DNA from: JBDTLH01 sp039934875
Lineage (GTDB): Bacteria > Acidobacteriota > Terriglobia > Terriglobales > Acidobacteriaceae
Assembly: GCA_039934875.1 (NCBI GenBank)
Contig: JBDTLH010000131.1
Span: forward strand, 1 to 12,003
DNA: 12,003 nt
Direction of reading: 5' to 3'
In this document: piece by piece, positions 1-5,869 of the stretch
How positions within the stretch are numbered: the first letter of the stretch is position 1
How the letters are laid out: every line of letters starts with the position of its first letter
Notes under the pieces: generated by a model
The model's database searches: none
What the model was told of the DNA's origin: nothing
What the model saw: only the letters and a program-made list of their open reading frames with translations
Position numbers and translations under genes: made by a program

Positions 1-765
1 GACATCGCCACCGCTAAAATCACAGCTTCTCCAGCGGTCGGCAATGCCCGGCGGCTGGTGCTGGCGCCTGACAATTCGAAAGTTCTGGCGTTTACTCCCA
101 GCCGCGCCGGGTTCGTGCTGCTCAAGACCGCCGACAACTCGGTGCAGACGGTGCCCGGTTTTACTTCCGCCATATACGGCGTCTTCAGTAGCGACAGCAG
201 CAAGGCGTACATTTTAAGCTGCTCCGCCGAATGTGGCGCGTCCACTCCCGCGACCGTTACATTGGTGGACCTGAGCGGGGCCACTCCGGTCGTGGGAGCT
301 TCCGTTACGGTTCCCGCGGCTACGGTTGGTGTGCTCGATAGTACGGGAAACCTTTATGTCGCGGGTTCTCCCACGGTAGGTCCCGCCGGAGGCGCGCTTA
401 CCGTAATCAATGCGGCTGCCATGACCATCAGCAAGACCGTTCCCATTGGAGACGGCAACCACACTTTGATGGTGCTCGCGCCCAACGGCAAGCTCTACAT
501 CGGTGCGCAGACCTGCACCGACCAGGTCGGCAGCAGCACGCCCACCGGATGCTTCACCATCTACGACGTCTCCGCCGGCACGGCGACCATAGACATCGCC
601 CGCGGAGATGTCGCCGCGATACAGCCCGTGACCGCTAAGAACCGCAACGTGGTCTATACCTCCATTGGCGGCCAATTCATCATCTTCGATGGCGGTACCG
701 ATATGCCCCAGGCCACGCAAATCCCGCTGACCGGGCAAATTACGGATGTGAAGTCGGCGCAGTGA
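1..765 (+). CDS. Beta-propeller (YVTN/lactonase-like repeat) protein, 3' part
   Basis: The frame is open from the first base of the window, so the 5' end lies upstream; 254 residues are visible before the TGA at 763-765. The sequence is a run of short beta-strand-like segments rich in G, T, V and S. Phrases typical of bacterial beta-propellers recur at intervals, such as LAPDNSKVLAF, GNLYVAG, LAPNGKLYIGA and NRNVVYTS (aspartate/asparagine turn followed by a hydrophobic strand). This is characteristic of YVTN, lactonase or NHL-like blades in exported or surface proteins, which are numerous in acidobacteria. No catalytic residues or membrane anchor are visible in this part. The internal GTG at position 58 is unlikely to be the true start because the coding pattern continues upstream of it. 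The exact role is unknown. The gene converges on rarA with 54 bp between stop codons. Confidence 0.7.
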   Translation, partial: DIATAKITASPAVGNARRLVLAPDNSKVLAFTPSRAGFVLLKTADNSVQTVPGFTSAIYGVFSSDSSKAYILSCSAECGASTPATVTLVDLSGATPVVGASVTVPAATVGVLDSTGNLYVAGSPTVGPAGGALTVINAAAMTISKTVPIGDGNHTLMVLAPNGKLYIGAQTCTDQVGSSTPTGCFTIYDVSAGTATIDIARGDVAAIQPVTAKNRNVVYTSIGGQFIIFDGGTDMPQATQIPLTGQITDVKSAQ

Positions 766-770
766 GAACG

Positions 771-820
771 GTCGCGGGTCACGGGTCACGAGCTTAAGCC
801 CGCGACCCGTGACTCGTGAC
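771..820. repeat. Heptamer array with mirrored order and central palindrome
   Basis: The gap between the converging propeller gene and rarA consists almost entirely of 7-bp units. Three units of the form GTCRCGR (771-791) are followed by the perfect 8-bp palindrome GCTTAAGC (792-799). Then come three units of the form YCGYGAC (800-820), each the reverse complement of the first, second and third unit in the same order. The flanks can also fold: 778-790 pairs with 808-820 over 13 bp with one G-T pair. The transcript could therefore form a hairpin usable as a terminator from either side, but there is no U-tract next to it. The last base overlaps the rarA stop codon. Confidence 0.75.
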
Positions 821-2175
821 TATTTCCCTCGAATGTCCTTCTTGCGTTCGACAATATCCTCCAGTCGCGCGCGCAGCTCCTTCTCAAATCCTTCGCCGGT
901 GGGATGGTAGTAAATGCGATTCTGGGCCGCGAGCTTCTCCGGCAGGCAAACCATTCCGGTCAGCTTGTCGTCATAGTTGTGCGCATACTCGTACCCCTTG
1001 CCATAGCCGATGCCTTTCATCAATCCAGTTACCGCATTGCGTAGATGCAGAGGAACAGGATCGGCATAGGTGTTCTTCACATCCGAAATGGCCTCGCTGT
1101 AGGCGGTATAGACCGCATTCGATTTGGGAGCGAGGGCCAGATACACCACTGCCTGCGCCAACGCCAGATCGCCCTCCGGTCTGCCCATGAAATCCATCGC
1201 ATCCTTCGCCGCCACGCAAATCCCCAACGCTTGGGGAGAAGCCAGCCCAATATCCTCGACTGCCATGCGAATCACGCGCCGTGCGACATAGAGCGGGTCC
1301 TCGCCCGCCTCCAGCATCCGCCCCAGCCAATACAGCGCCGCATCCGGATCGCTGTTGCGCACGGATTTATGCAGCGCCGAGATGATGTTGTAGTGCTCCT
1401 CGCCCGACTTGTCATAGCGCAGCAGCTTGCTCTGCATCGTGTCAGTCAGCACTTGCTCGTCAATGACTCCGCTGTTCCCGACTCTGGTGTAGGCGGTGCG
1501 GGCGGCGATTTCCAAAATGTTCAGCGATGATCGCGCATCGCCCGATGTCGATTCCGCAAGCTTCTCGAGCACTTCCGGCGGCGCGCTTACCCCCAGTTGC
1601 CCCAATCCGCGCTCGGAATCCACCAACGCTCGCTCCAGCAACGCCACGATCTGCCGGGGCGTCAACCCCTCCAGGGTGTACACCCGGCAGCGCGAGAGCA
1701 GCGCGGAGATAATTTCAAACGAAGGATTTTCTGTGGTCGCGCCAATCAGCCGCACCGTGCCCCGTTCGACATAGGGCAGAAAGGCATCCTGTTGCGCCCG
1801 GTTGAAGCGATGTATCTCGTCGATAAACAGCACTGTCCGCGAACCGAACTCCCACGCCCGCTCCGCCTCGGACATCACTTGCTTCACCTCCTTGATCCCG
1901 GAGCTCACCGCGGAAAATTCGATGAAGTTGGCGTGGGTCGTCTTGGCAATGATGTGCGCCAGCGTGGTCTTGCCGGTCCCCGGAGGTCCCCAGAAGATAA
2001 TAGATCCCGGCTCGTCGTTCTCAATCTGCAAGCGCAGCGGCTTGCCCGGCCCCAGAATCTGCTGCTGTCCAATGAATTCATCGAGCGACTGCGGCCTCAT
2101 GCGTTCCGCCAAAGGGCGCGCCCTCTCCCGCTGCTCCGCATCCAGCTTGCCCGGCATGTCAGAAAAAAGGCCCAT
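820..2175 (-). CDS. rarA: Replication-associated recombination protein A (RarA/MgsA AAA+ ATPase)
   Basis: The product is a 451-aa AAA+ ATPase of the RarA/MgsA/WRNIP1 family. Members act as homotetramers at stalled forks and single-strand gaps, and are related to clamp-loader subunits and RuvB. The N-terminal signature AERMRPQSLDEFIGQ is at about 23-37, Walker A GPPGTGKTT at 63-71, Walker B FIDEIH at 117-122, and sensor 1 IGATTENPSF at 144-153. LLSRCR, which places the arginine finger region, is at 159-164. The C-terminal half has the family tetramerisation region, including AVVYLALAPKSNA and the late YYHPTGEG motif. Length matches the family norm of about 430-450 aa. The start is the ATG at 2173-2175; no Shine-Dalgarno sequence is visible, but a TAATAC hexamer lies 6 bp upstream. 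The gene is monocistronic as far as can be seen. The identification is very secure. Confidence 0.96.
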   Translation of the reverse strand: MGLFSDMPGKLDAEQRERARPLAERMRPQSLDEFIGQQQILGPGKPLRLQIENDEPGSIIFWGPPGTGKTTLAHIIAKTTHANFIEFSAVSSGIKEVKQVMSEAERAWEFGSRTVLFIDEIHRFNRAQQDAFLPYVERGTVRLIGATTENPSFEIISALLSRCRVYTLEGLTPRQIVALLERALVDSERGLGQLGVSAPPEVLEKLAESTSGDARSSLNILEIAARTAYTRVGNSGVIDEQVLTDTMQSKLLRYDKSGEEHYNIISALHKSVRNSDPDAALYWLGRMLEAGEDPLYVARRVIRMAVEDIGLASPQALGICVAAKDAMDFMGRPEGDLALAQAVVYLALAPKSNAVYTAYSEAISDVKNTYADPVPLHLRNAVTGLMKGIGYGKGYEYAHNYDDKLTGMVCLPEKLAAQNRIYYHPTGEGFEKELRARLEDIVERKKDIRGK

Positions 2176-2181
2176 CGACTG

Positions 2182-2187
2182 GTATTA
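2182..2187 (-). promoter_or_regulatory. Possible -10 element for rarA
   Basis: On the minus strand TAATAC ends 6 bp before the rarA ATG, and no Shine-Dalgarno sequence is present. This spacing would put transcription start at or next to the start codon (a leaderless mRNA). No convincing -35 box was seen, so the call is tentative. Confidence 0.25.
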
Positions 2188-2205
2188 AGCTACACCTACC
2201 CGGGC

Positions 2206-2227
2206 GTCAGAAAGTCAGCAATCAGCT
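2206..2227. repeat. Short heptamer-period repeat upstream of rarA
   Basis: Three imperfect 7-bp units sharing the core TCAG (GTCAGAA, then one extra A, then GTCAGCA and ATCAGCT) occupy the middle of the 111-bp gap between rarA and the metal transporter gene. The period matches the arrays at 771-820 and 3993-4027, but the sequence differs. The rest of the gap (2176-2286) shows only the putative rarA promoter. Confidence 0.45.
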
Positions 2228-2286
2228 CTCCCACTCAGCAGTCGTGCCGCTCAGCTTGTTTGTTGCCCGGGTGCTGAAGCGCCATA

Positions 2287-3243
2287 TCAGTGGGAGTGGG
2301 TGTGGTCGTGCGCACGGCCCGATGATGATGATGATGATGATGACGACGACGATATGGGCATTACGCAGCCGTGGGCAACCTCGCAATCCGCATGTTCGAA
2401 CTGGATGGTGGTATGCACGATGCGGAAGTGCTCGAGGCGATGGCGGACGTTGCGCAGGATCGCCTCGCTCTCCGACGGTGGAATATCGTCGATACCGATG
2501 TGGCAGGAGAGAGCACGGCTGTTCGATCCCAGGCACCATATGTGAAGGTCGTGGACGGAACGAACGCCCTCGACGGCGGTGACCGAGGCGATCACACGGT
2601 CCAGTTCGACGCCCTTGGGGGTGCCTTCGAGCAGGATATTCAGTGTCTCGCGGATGATGTCCCAGGAGGACCACAGGATCAGCGCGGCTATGGCGAGCGA
2701 GAGCAGGGGATCGATCCAGGCCGCACCCGTGAGCCAGATGAGGAACCCGCCGAGGATGACGGCGGCGGTCGAAAGCGTGTCGCCGAGCTGGTGGATGAGC
2801 ACGCTGCGCAGGTTGACGTCGCTGGCATGGGCGCTGCGGAAGAGCATCCAGGAGATGGCGCCGTTGAGCAGTACGCCTGCGGCGGCGACAATCATCATGG
2901 TGCGGCTTTCGACCTGCGCGGGATGCGCCAGCCGGAGGGCCGCCTCATAGCAGATGTAGGCGGCGACCAGGATCAGGGTGAGTGCGTTGATGAAAGCGGC
3001 GAGGACGCCGGCGCGCTGATAACCATAGGTCTTGGTGGCGGTGGCGGGGCGCGACTGAAAATAAAGGGCGACCCAGGAGAGCGAGAGGGCGAGGAAATCG
3101 GAAAAATTGTGTCCCGCCTCGGAGATGAGGGCAAGAGAGTGCGCTCGCAGGCCAAAGATCACCAGCAAGATGATGTAGAGCATGGTGGCGGAGAGGGAAA
3201 AAAGCAGTACCTTGCCCGCCGCCTCATGTTGGTGCGAGTGCAT
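2287..3243 (-). CDS. Cation diffusion facilitator (CzcD/ZitB-like metal efflux transporter)
   Basis: This is a cation diffusion facilitator, an inner-membrane proton-coupled exporter of zinc, cobalt or cadmium. Counted from the GTG at 3249, the paired metal-site motifs are HNFSD (H47, D51) in TM2 and HQLGD (H154, D158) in TM5. The two HxxxD motifs point to Zn/Co-type selectivity. TM helices are visible at about 14-33, 42-64, 82-102, 118-138 and 150-180. A cytoplasmic regulatory domain follows (LEGTPKGVELDRV, VRSVHDLHIWCLG). The tail is unusual: eleven serines from a trinucleotide repeat (2321-2353), then GRAHDHTHSH. The N-terminus also carries His residues (MHSHQH). I chose the ATG at 3243 because TAAACT lies 6 bp before it; the in-frame GTG at 3249 would give two extra residues, 320 aa in all. 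No Shine-Dalgarno sequence is visible for either start. Confidence 0.92.
   Translation of the reverse strand: MHSHQHEAAGKVLLFSLSATMLYIILLVIFGLRAHSLALISEAGHNFSDFLALSLSWVALYFQSRPATATKTYGYQRAGVLAAFINALTLILVAAYICYEAALRLAHPAQVESRTMMIVAAAGVLLNGAISWMLFRSAHASDVNLRSVLIHQLGDTLSTAAVILGGFLIWLTGAAWIDPLLSLAIAALILWSSWDIIRETLNILLEGTPKGVELDRVIASVTAVEGVRSVHDLHIWCLGSNSRALSCHIGIDDIPPSESEAILRNVRHRLEHFRIVHTTIQFEHADCEVAHGCVMPISSSSSSSSSSSGRAHDHTHSH
2321..2353. repeat. In-frame GAT/GAC trinucleotide microsatellite
   Basis: Seven GAT triplets followed by three GAC and one GAT on the + strand; on the coding (-) strand these read as TCA/TCG, giving eleven serines. The tract sits between the regulatory domain and the His-rich end of the CDF transporter. 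Length changes by whole triplets would keep the tail in frame. Changes that are not a multiple of three would switch the tract to His (CAT) or Ile (ATC) and remove the HDHTHSH end. Confidence 0.9.
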
Positions 3244-3249
3244 AGCCAC

Positions 3250-3255
3250 AGTTTA
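3250..3255 (-). promoter_or_regulatory. Possible -10 element for the CDF transporter
   Basis: On the minus strand TAAACT lies 6 bp before the ATG at 3243 and directly before the alternative GTG at 3249. If it is a real -10 box it favours the ATG as a leaderless start. No matching -35 box is evident. Confidence 0.25.
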
Positions 3256-3260
3256 AGGCA

Positions 3261-3281
3261 GATTCGAGTTTCGAGTTGGCG
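3261..3281. repeat. Short heptamer-period repeat upstream of the CDF gene
   Basis: Two adjacent near-identical 7-bp units, GATTCGA and GTTTCGA, are followed by a degenerate third beginning GTT. They lie in the 130-bp divergent gap between the CDF and BON-domain genes. The rest of this gap shows only the putative -10 elements on each side. Confidence 0.35.
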
Positions 3282-3363
3282 CCATCCACACCAACCTGAG
3301 CAGCGGGGGGTGGCATCACACCGTACACGCTTGAATACCGAGCTCAATAAGAAGACGGATTGC

Positions 3364-3369
3364 TACAAT
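3364..3369 (+). promoter_or_regulatory. Possible -10 element for the BON-domain gene
   Basis: TACAAT ends 10 bp before the ATG at 3380, which would give a leader of only a few bases. The intervening ACGAGAGAG is purine-rich and could serve as a weak ribosome site for the second ATG at 3383. No clear -35 box at normal spacing. Confidence 0.3.
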
Positions 3370-3379
3370 TACGAGAGAG

Positions 3380-4003
3380 ATGATGCGCTGGTATCCCATT
3401 GCCGCCCTGGCGGTTGCCGCCTTTGCCGCTGTTACCGCGGTATCGCAGACCTTTACTGTGGTCCAGCCCAAAGCGAGCAAGAGAAGTGTGACGAAGGTGG
3501 TGCGCCCGGGCGAGGTCACTGTGAATCGGCCGGCAAACACAAAGGGCGCTAACGAAACAATCGCGAAGCCGACGATCAAAGAGGAAAATGTCTCTCCCAC
3601 CGCGGGTGCTGATGTGCATGCCAGGCGGACGGCAAAGCGGCGTGCGGTAAAGACGGCGGGAGCGACGAAAGCTCCGGCAAAGGCGGCCGCTCCTGCTCCT
3701 GAGCCGGCGCCTGAGATCGCGGCCGCGCCGGTCGCCAAGGCAGCGCCGCCAGCCTTGGAGCCGGTCCCCACGTTGAGCAAGCTATCGAGCGCTGAGCTGC
3801 AGCAGAGGATCGAGTCGGCATTGCGCGAGAATGCCAACATCGTCGGCGCCCACGGCATTAACGTGAGGGTCACCGACAGCGAGATCCGATTAGAGGGGAC
3901 GATAGCCAACGGACAGCAGAAGCTGGAGGCGGAGCGGCTGGCGCAGTCCTTCGGCGGCAATCGGCTGTTCAAGGACCAGATGGTAGTGGCTGGTAAGCAG
4001 TAA
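3380..4003 (+). CDS. Membrane-anchored or exported BON-domain protein
   Basis: The protein has 207 residues. The N-terminus (about 4-22, WYPIAALAVAAFAAVTAV) is a hydrophobic segment, either a signal peptide or a membrane anchor; no lipobox cysteine follows. Residues about 25-80 are basic and polar. Residues about 85-130 are an Ala/Pro/Lys-rich low-complexity linker (APAKAAAPAPEPAPE). The C-terminal 70 residues (about 137-205) look like a BON domain: an amphipathic helix (LQQRIESALREN), a beta-hairpin (INVRVTDSEIRLEGTI) and a helix ending in VAGKQ, with the typical conserved glycine in RLEG. BON domains, as in OsmY, bind phospholipids or other envelope surfaces. The likely role is in the cell envelope. 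Tandem ATGs at 3380 and 3383 are both possible starts; the purine-rich AGAGAG favours the second. The stop codon lies inside a heptamer repeat. Confidence 0.8.
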   Translation: MMRWYPIAALAVAAFAAVTAVSQTFTVVQPKASKRSVTKVVRPGEVTVNRPANTKGANETIAKPTIKEENVSPTAGADVHARRTAKRRAVKTAGATKAPAKAAAPAPEPAPEIAAAPVAKAAPPALEPVPTLSKLSSAELQQRIESALRENANIVGAHGINVRVTDSEIRLEGTIANGQQKLEAERLAQSFGGNRLFKDQMVVAGKQ

Positions 4004-4027
4004 GCAACAAGCAATGAGCAACAAGCT
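3993..4027. repeat. Five-unit heptamer tandem repeat at the 3' end of the BON gene
   Basis: Five contiguous imperfect 7-bp units fit the consensus RYRAGCW (first two identical, GTAAGCA; last ACAAGCT). The array begins inside the last codons of the BON gene and supplies its TAA stop at 4001-4003, then continues into the intergenic region. It has the same period as the array at 771-820 but an unrelated sequence. Confidence 0.75.
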
Positions 4028-4083
4028 CGCCTCTTGCCGTAATCTCCGCAATCCTGAATACGCGACTCGCGTTGAATGGTGAG

Positions 4084-4097
4084 TGCTGATCGCCGAT
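4084..4097. repeat. Two-unit heptamer repeat upstream of fabD
   Basis: TGCTGAT and CGCCGAT are adjacent 7-bp units sharing five of seven positions, just upstream of the putative fabD -10 element. Only two units are present, so chance cannot be excluded. The placement matches the other heptamer sites in this window. Confidence 0.3.
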
Positions 4098-4100
4098 TGA

Positions 4101-4106
4101 TACAAT
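4101..4106 (+). promoter_or_regulatory. Possible -10 element for fabD
   Basis: TACAAT lies 8 bp upstream of the fabD ATG at 4115, and no proper Shine-Dalgarno sequence is present. This supports the internal ATG as the real start and suggests a leaderless or nearly leaderless transcript. TTGAAT further upstream is 23 bp away, too far for a standard -35 box. Confidence 0.3.
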
Positions 4107-4114
4107 CGAGTTTG

Positions 4115-5071
4115 ATGAAAAAGATCGCATTCTTGTTCCCCGGACAAGGCTCTCAGATGATCGGCATGGGCCGTGACGTGGCCGAACATTATCCCGCGGC
4201 CAGGCACGTTTTTGATGAGGCCGATGAGGCGCTGCGGTTTCCCTTGACGCAGCTCTGCTGGAGCGGGCCCGACGACCGTCTGAAGATGACTGAGGTGACT
4301 CAACCGGCGATCCTGACGGCGAGTATTGCGGCGTTGCGGGTGCTCGAACAGCATGGCGTTCAGCCCAGCTTCTGCGCGGGACATTCGCTGGGCGAGTATT
4401 CGGCGCATGTGGCGGCGGGGACCATCACCTTTCCCGATGCGGTGCGCACAGTGCGCAATCGCGGACGTTATATGCAGGACGCGGTGCCCCCCGGTGAAGG
4501 CGCAATGGCGGCGGTGCTGGGCTTGAAGCAGGCGGATGTGGAGCAGGTCTGCGCGGAGATCGCCCGGCAAAGCGGGCTGGTCCTGTCCGCCGCCAACATC
4601 AATGCCCCGGAGCAGATTGTGATTTCGGGGGCGAAGCGCGCAGTCGACGAGGCAATGCCGGTACTGAAACAGCGTGGCGCAAAGCGTGTGATTGCGCTGG
4701 CGGTGAGCGCGCCCTTCCATTGTGCGCTGATGCAACCGGCGCGGGAGCGGCTGGCGGTGGAGCTCAAGGCGCTGGAATTCAAGGCTCCGCGGGTGCCGGT
4801 GGTGACGAACGTCGATGCCGTTGCCACGGGGAGCGCGGGAGAAGCGCGGCAGTCGCTGATTGAGCAGGTAACGGCGCCCGTATTGTGGGTGCAGGTGATC
4901 GAGCGGCTAATCGCGGAGCGCGTGGAGCTCTTCATCGAGGTTGGTCCAGGCAAAGTGCTGTGCGGATTGTTGCGGCAGATCGACCGCGCACAGAGCTGCC
5001 TCCAGGTCGAGGACGAGGCAAGTTTGCAGAAGACGCTCGAAGCTCTGTCAGTGTCTGGGGCACGCGCTTGA
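4115..5071 (+). CDS. fabD: Malonyl-CoA:ACP transacylase FabD
   Basis: FabD transfers malonyl from coenzyme A to acyl carrier protein, supplying the extender unit for fatty acid synthesis in the cytoplasm. The 318-residue product has all family signatures: FPGQGSQ at 8-14, the nucleophile motif GHSLGEYS with Ser91, and Arg116, which contacts the malonyl carboxylate. SAANINAPEQIVISG lies at about 158-172, followed by the catalytic His202 in SAPFH and the late EVGPGKVL. Length fits the usual 305-320 aa. The ATG at 4115 (MKKIAFLFPGQG) is chosen over the in-frame ATG at 4076 because family members begin this close to the FPGQG motif and a -10-like TACAAT sits just before it. The TGA overlaps the ATG of the next gene by one base (TGATG), indicating translational coupling. 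No acpP, fabH or fabF is in view. Confidence 0.95.
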   Translation: MKKIAFLFPGQGSQMIGMGRDVAEHYPAARHVFDEADEALRFPLTQLCWSGPDDRLKMTEVTQPAILTASIAALRVLEQHGVQPSFCAGHSLGEYSAHVAAGTITFPDAVRTVRNRGRYMQDAVPPGEGAMAAVLGLKQADVEQVCAEIARQSGLVLSAANINAPEQIVISGAKRAVDEAMPVLKQRGAKRVIALAVSAPFHCALMQPARERLAVELKALEFKAPRVPVVTNVDAVATGSAGEARQSLIEQVTAPVLWVQVIERLIAERVELFIEVGPGKVLCGLLRQIDRAQSCLQVEDEASLQKTLEALSVSGARA

Positions 5072-5856
5072 TGATGATGATGACGAATGGAATTTCACTC
5101 TCTCTGCAAGACAAGACCGCGCTGATCACCGGCGGATCGCGGGGGATTGGTGCGGCATGCGTCCGCCTTTTTCGCCAGGCCGGGGCGCGAGTCGCCTTCA
5201 ACTATCAGCGCGCGCATAAATTGGCGGAGGCGCTGGTCGAGGAGTGCGGCGCCAGTGAAACCCATGCGCTGCGGGCGGAGCTGGATGACACTGCGAGCGG
5301 CGCGCCGTTGGTGAGATCGGCCGTAGAGCGCTTCGGCGGGATTGATTGCCTGGTCATCAATCATGGCATCTGGCCGGCGCATGATCAGCCCATCGAGAGC
5401 ATGAGCGAAGAGCAATGGGGGCGCACGCTCGCGATCAACCTCGATAGCGTCTTCTCGCTGCTAAAGCATGGCGTGGCGCAGATGAAGGCGCAGGCGCGCG
5501 GGGGCAAGATTGTGCTCATCAGTTCGACGGCGGGGCAGCGCGGAGAGGCCTATCACTGCGATTATGCGGCCAGCAAAGGCGCGGTAATCAGCATGGTGAA
5601 AGGACTTTCAACGGAGCTGGCGAAAGACGGCATCTATGTGAATTGCGTCGCTCCTGGATGGGTGGCGACGGAGATGTCAGCGGAGGCGCTGCAGACACCC
5701 GTGATGCGGGAGAAGATACACGCCTCAATTCCGCTGGGCCGGGTGGGAACACCGGAGCAGATCGCGGCCCCGGTATTGTTCTTATGCACCAGCCACGCCG
5801 ACTTCATCACCGGCGAGGTCTTTAATGTGAACGGCGGCGCGGTGCTGGCCGGGTGA
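5071..5856 (+). CDS. FabG-like short-chain dehydrogenase/reductase (classical SDR)
   Basis: This is a 261-aa NAD(P)(H)-dependent short-chain reductase with a Rossmann fold. The cofactor loop TGGSRGIG is at 20-27, with the catalytic tetrad N123 (INLDS), S152 (ISSTAG), Y165 and K169 (YAASK). The C-terminal part has VNCVAPGWVATEM and the late ITGEVFNVNGG. Coupling to fabD and the similarity to 3-oxoacyl-ACP reductases suggest a ketoacyl reductase, but other SDR substrates are possible, so fabG is not assigned. Two points are unusual. The normally conserved NNAG after beta-4 reads INHG (96-99). The gene also opens with four consecutive ATG codons (5071-5082), the first sharing its A with the fabD stop. 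Only a GGGG at 5057-5060 could serve as a ribosome site, about 10 bp from the first ATG, so the chosen start is the first but cannot be fixed. Confidence 0.9.
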   Translation: MMMMTNGISLSLQDKTALITGGSRGIGAACVRLFRQAGARVAFNYQRAHKLAEALVEECGASETHALRAELDDTASGAPLVRSAVERFGGIDCLVINHGIWPAHDQPIESMSEEQWGRTLAINLDSVFSLLKHGVAQMKAQARGGKIVLISSTAGQRGEAYHCDYAASKGAVISMVKGLSTELAKDGIYVNCVAPGWVATEMSAEALQTPVMREKIHASIPLGRVGTPEQIAAPVLFLCTSHADFITGEVFNVNGGAVLAG

Positions 5857-5858
5857 GT

Positions 5859-5869
5859 GGGTCAGACCC
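5859..5869. repeat. Short palindrome at a convergent gene junction
   Basis: GGGTC-A-GACCC is a perfect 5-bp inverted repeat around one base. It spans the stop codon of the 117-aa gene and begins 3 bp after the reductase stop codon. It is too small for an intrinsic terminator. Similar GGGTC/GACCC dyads occur in REP-type palindromes, so it could be a leftover from the event that placed the cassette here, or chance. Confidence 0.35.

Noticed and set aside
771..820. CRISPR-like or classical Rho-independent terminator interpretation of the heptamer array
   Set aside because: Units are 7 bp with no spacers, so it is not CRISPR. The stem has no adjacent T-tract, so a standard intrinsic terminator is not supported.
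1597..2277. Open frame of 226 codons opposite rarA
   Set aside because: It lies antisense to the conserved ATPase core of rarA; it has no ribosome site and no motif.
2371..3552. Long open frame of 393 codons on the + strand opposite the CDF transporter gene
   Set aside because: It is antisense to a clearly conserved transporter; the composition is Gly/Glu/Asp-rich, as expected from the complement of high-GC codons, and no motif was recognisable.
3316..4014. Open frame of 232 codons opposite the BON-domain gene, Ala/Leu-rich like a membrane protein
   Set aside because: The hydrophobic look comes from reading the Ala/Pro-rich linker on the wrong strand. The + strand has a signal segment, a BON domain and a putative promoter.
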